The notes beneath the pieces are model-generated. The model did no database searches. It was not told where the DNA came from and saw only the letters and a program-made list of their open reading frames with translations. The translations under genes were made by a program, and so were the position numbers. Below are positions 63,717 to 64,000 of a stretch of DNA of 64,000 bases, one piece after another. This stretch comes from Proteromonas lacertae. Its lineage: Eukaryota; Sar; Bigyra; Opalinata; Proteromonadidae. How positions within the stretch are numbered: the stretch's first letter is position 1; each line of letters starts with the position of its first letter. The stretch spans positions 1-64,000 of the forward strand of contig NGBS01000597.1 in assembly GCA_002245135.1 (NCBI GenBank), read 5' to 3'.

Positions 63717-63812
63717 ATTTATATTTTCTTTTATATTATATTTTTGTAAGAATTGTGTATGATTTTACTCAACAACACATTCATTAAAGAGAATAAATAC
63801 TAAATTAATAAT

Positions 63813-64000
63813 TTAAAAAAACTTTCTTAACACAATATTATCACCTATTTCATCATATTCTTGTCTTGTAATCATTATAGATTTAAATGTGTCCATTGAA
63901 GCTAACATCGATCCACCAATCCAGGCAGCATTATCTCTATGTGGATCTACTAATACATGGAAGTTATTAGGTATTTCTTTTTTTAATTCACCTTCAAATC
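63813..64000 (-). CDS. Actin-related protein, C-terminal fragment (cut by window edge)
   Basis: The window ends inside the gene. The visible C-terminus reads AAWIGGSMLASMDTFKSIMITRQEYDEIGDNIVLRKFF. This fits the actin fold end (WIGGSILASLSTF...W.SK.EYDE.G..IVHRKCF). The sequence departs from conventional actin (ITRQEYDEIGDNIVLRKFF), so an actin-related protein is more likely than actin itself. Confidence 0.85.
   Translation of the reverse strand, partial: FEGELKKEIPNNFHVLVDPHRDNAAWIGGSMLASMDTFKSIMITRQEYDEIGDNIVLRKFF

Noticed and set aside
1-64000. tRNA or rRNA genes
   Set aside because: No A/B-box pair, cloverleaf or conserved rRNA segment was seen on either strand.

Overview
The window is nuclear DNA from a very AT-rich, intron-dense unicellular eukaryote. 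Genes sit close together on both strands. Introns are mostly 25-50 bp, begin GTAT and end TAG or CAG, and TAA, TAG and TGA all act as stops. There is a standard eukaryotic core (NIFK-like RRM protein, CTDSPL2-like phosphatase, FAM50/XAP5, RNase P subunit POP4/Rpp29, polo-like kinase, mannose-6-phosphate isomerase, actin-related protein). The lineage cannot be fixed from sequence alone; an amoeboid or other protist is likelier than an animal or plant.

Layout. 1-4547: one surface protein gene with a Thr/Glu/Gln-rich repeat, an ectodomain, one membrane segment and two PH-like domains. 4641-5720: a cathepsin B-like protein without its catalytic residues. 5881-16940: mostly housekeeping or unknown genes (NIFK-like, a small unknown, a WD-like protein, CTDSPL2-like, FAM50, a propeller-like protein, a long coiled-coil protein). 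17235-25969: a giant secreted Cys-rich/Pro-Thr-rich protein of about 25 repeated domains. 26201-27465: POP4. 27524-44836: two near-identical 4.8 kb inverted arms (BTB/Ig-like gene, zinc-knuckle-like gene, kinase-like gene) around a polo-like kinase, an MFS transporter and the LRR half of one kinase-like gene. 45011-52455: an unknown gene and a large PA14/Ig-like membrane protein. 52571-56538: a second, 12-domain copy of the Cys-rich protein in inverted orientation. 56653-57815: a decayed hAT transposon. 57913-61238: a third kinase-LRR gene. 61477-64000: PMI, an ankyrin protein and the C-terminus of an actin-family protein.

The window combines a conserved core with a locus of fast-evolving surface and signalling families arranged as nested inverted paralogues (A, B ... 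B', A'). Near-identity in both pairs stops inside genes that stay homologous beyond that point, which suggests gene conversion between inverted paralogues. Single-base frame slips occur across the window, including in core genes such as PMI, FAM50 and CTDSPL2, so many are probably uncorrected read errors and pseudogene calls should be made cautiously.
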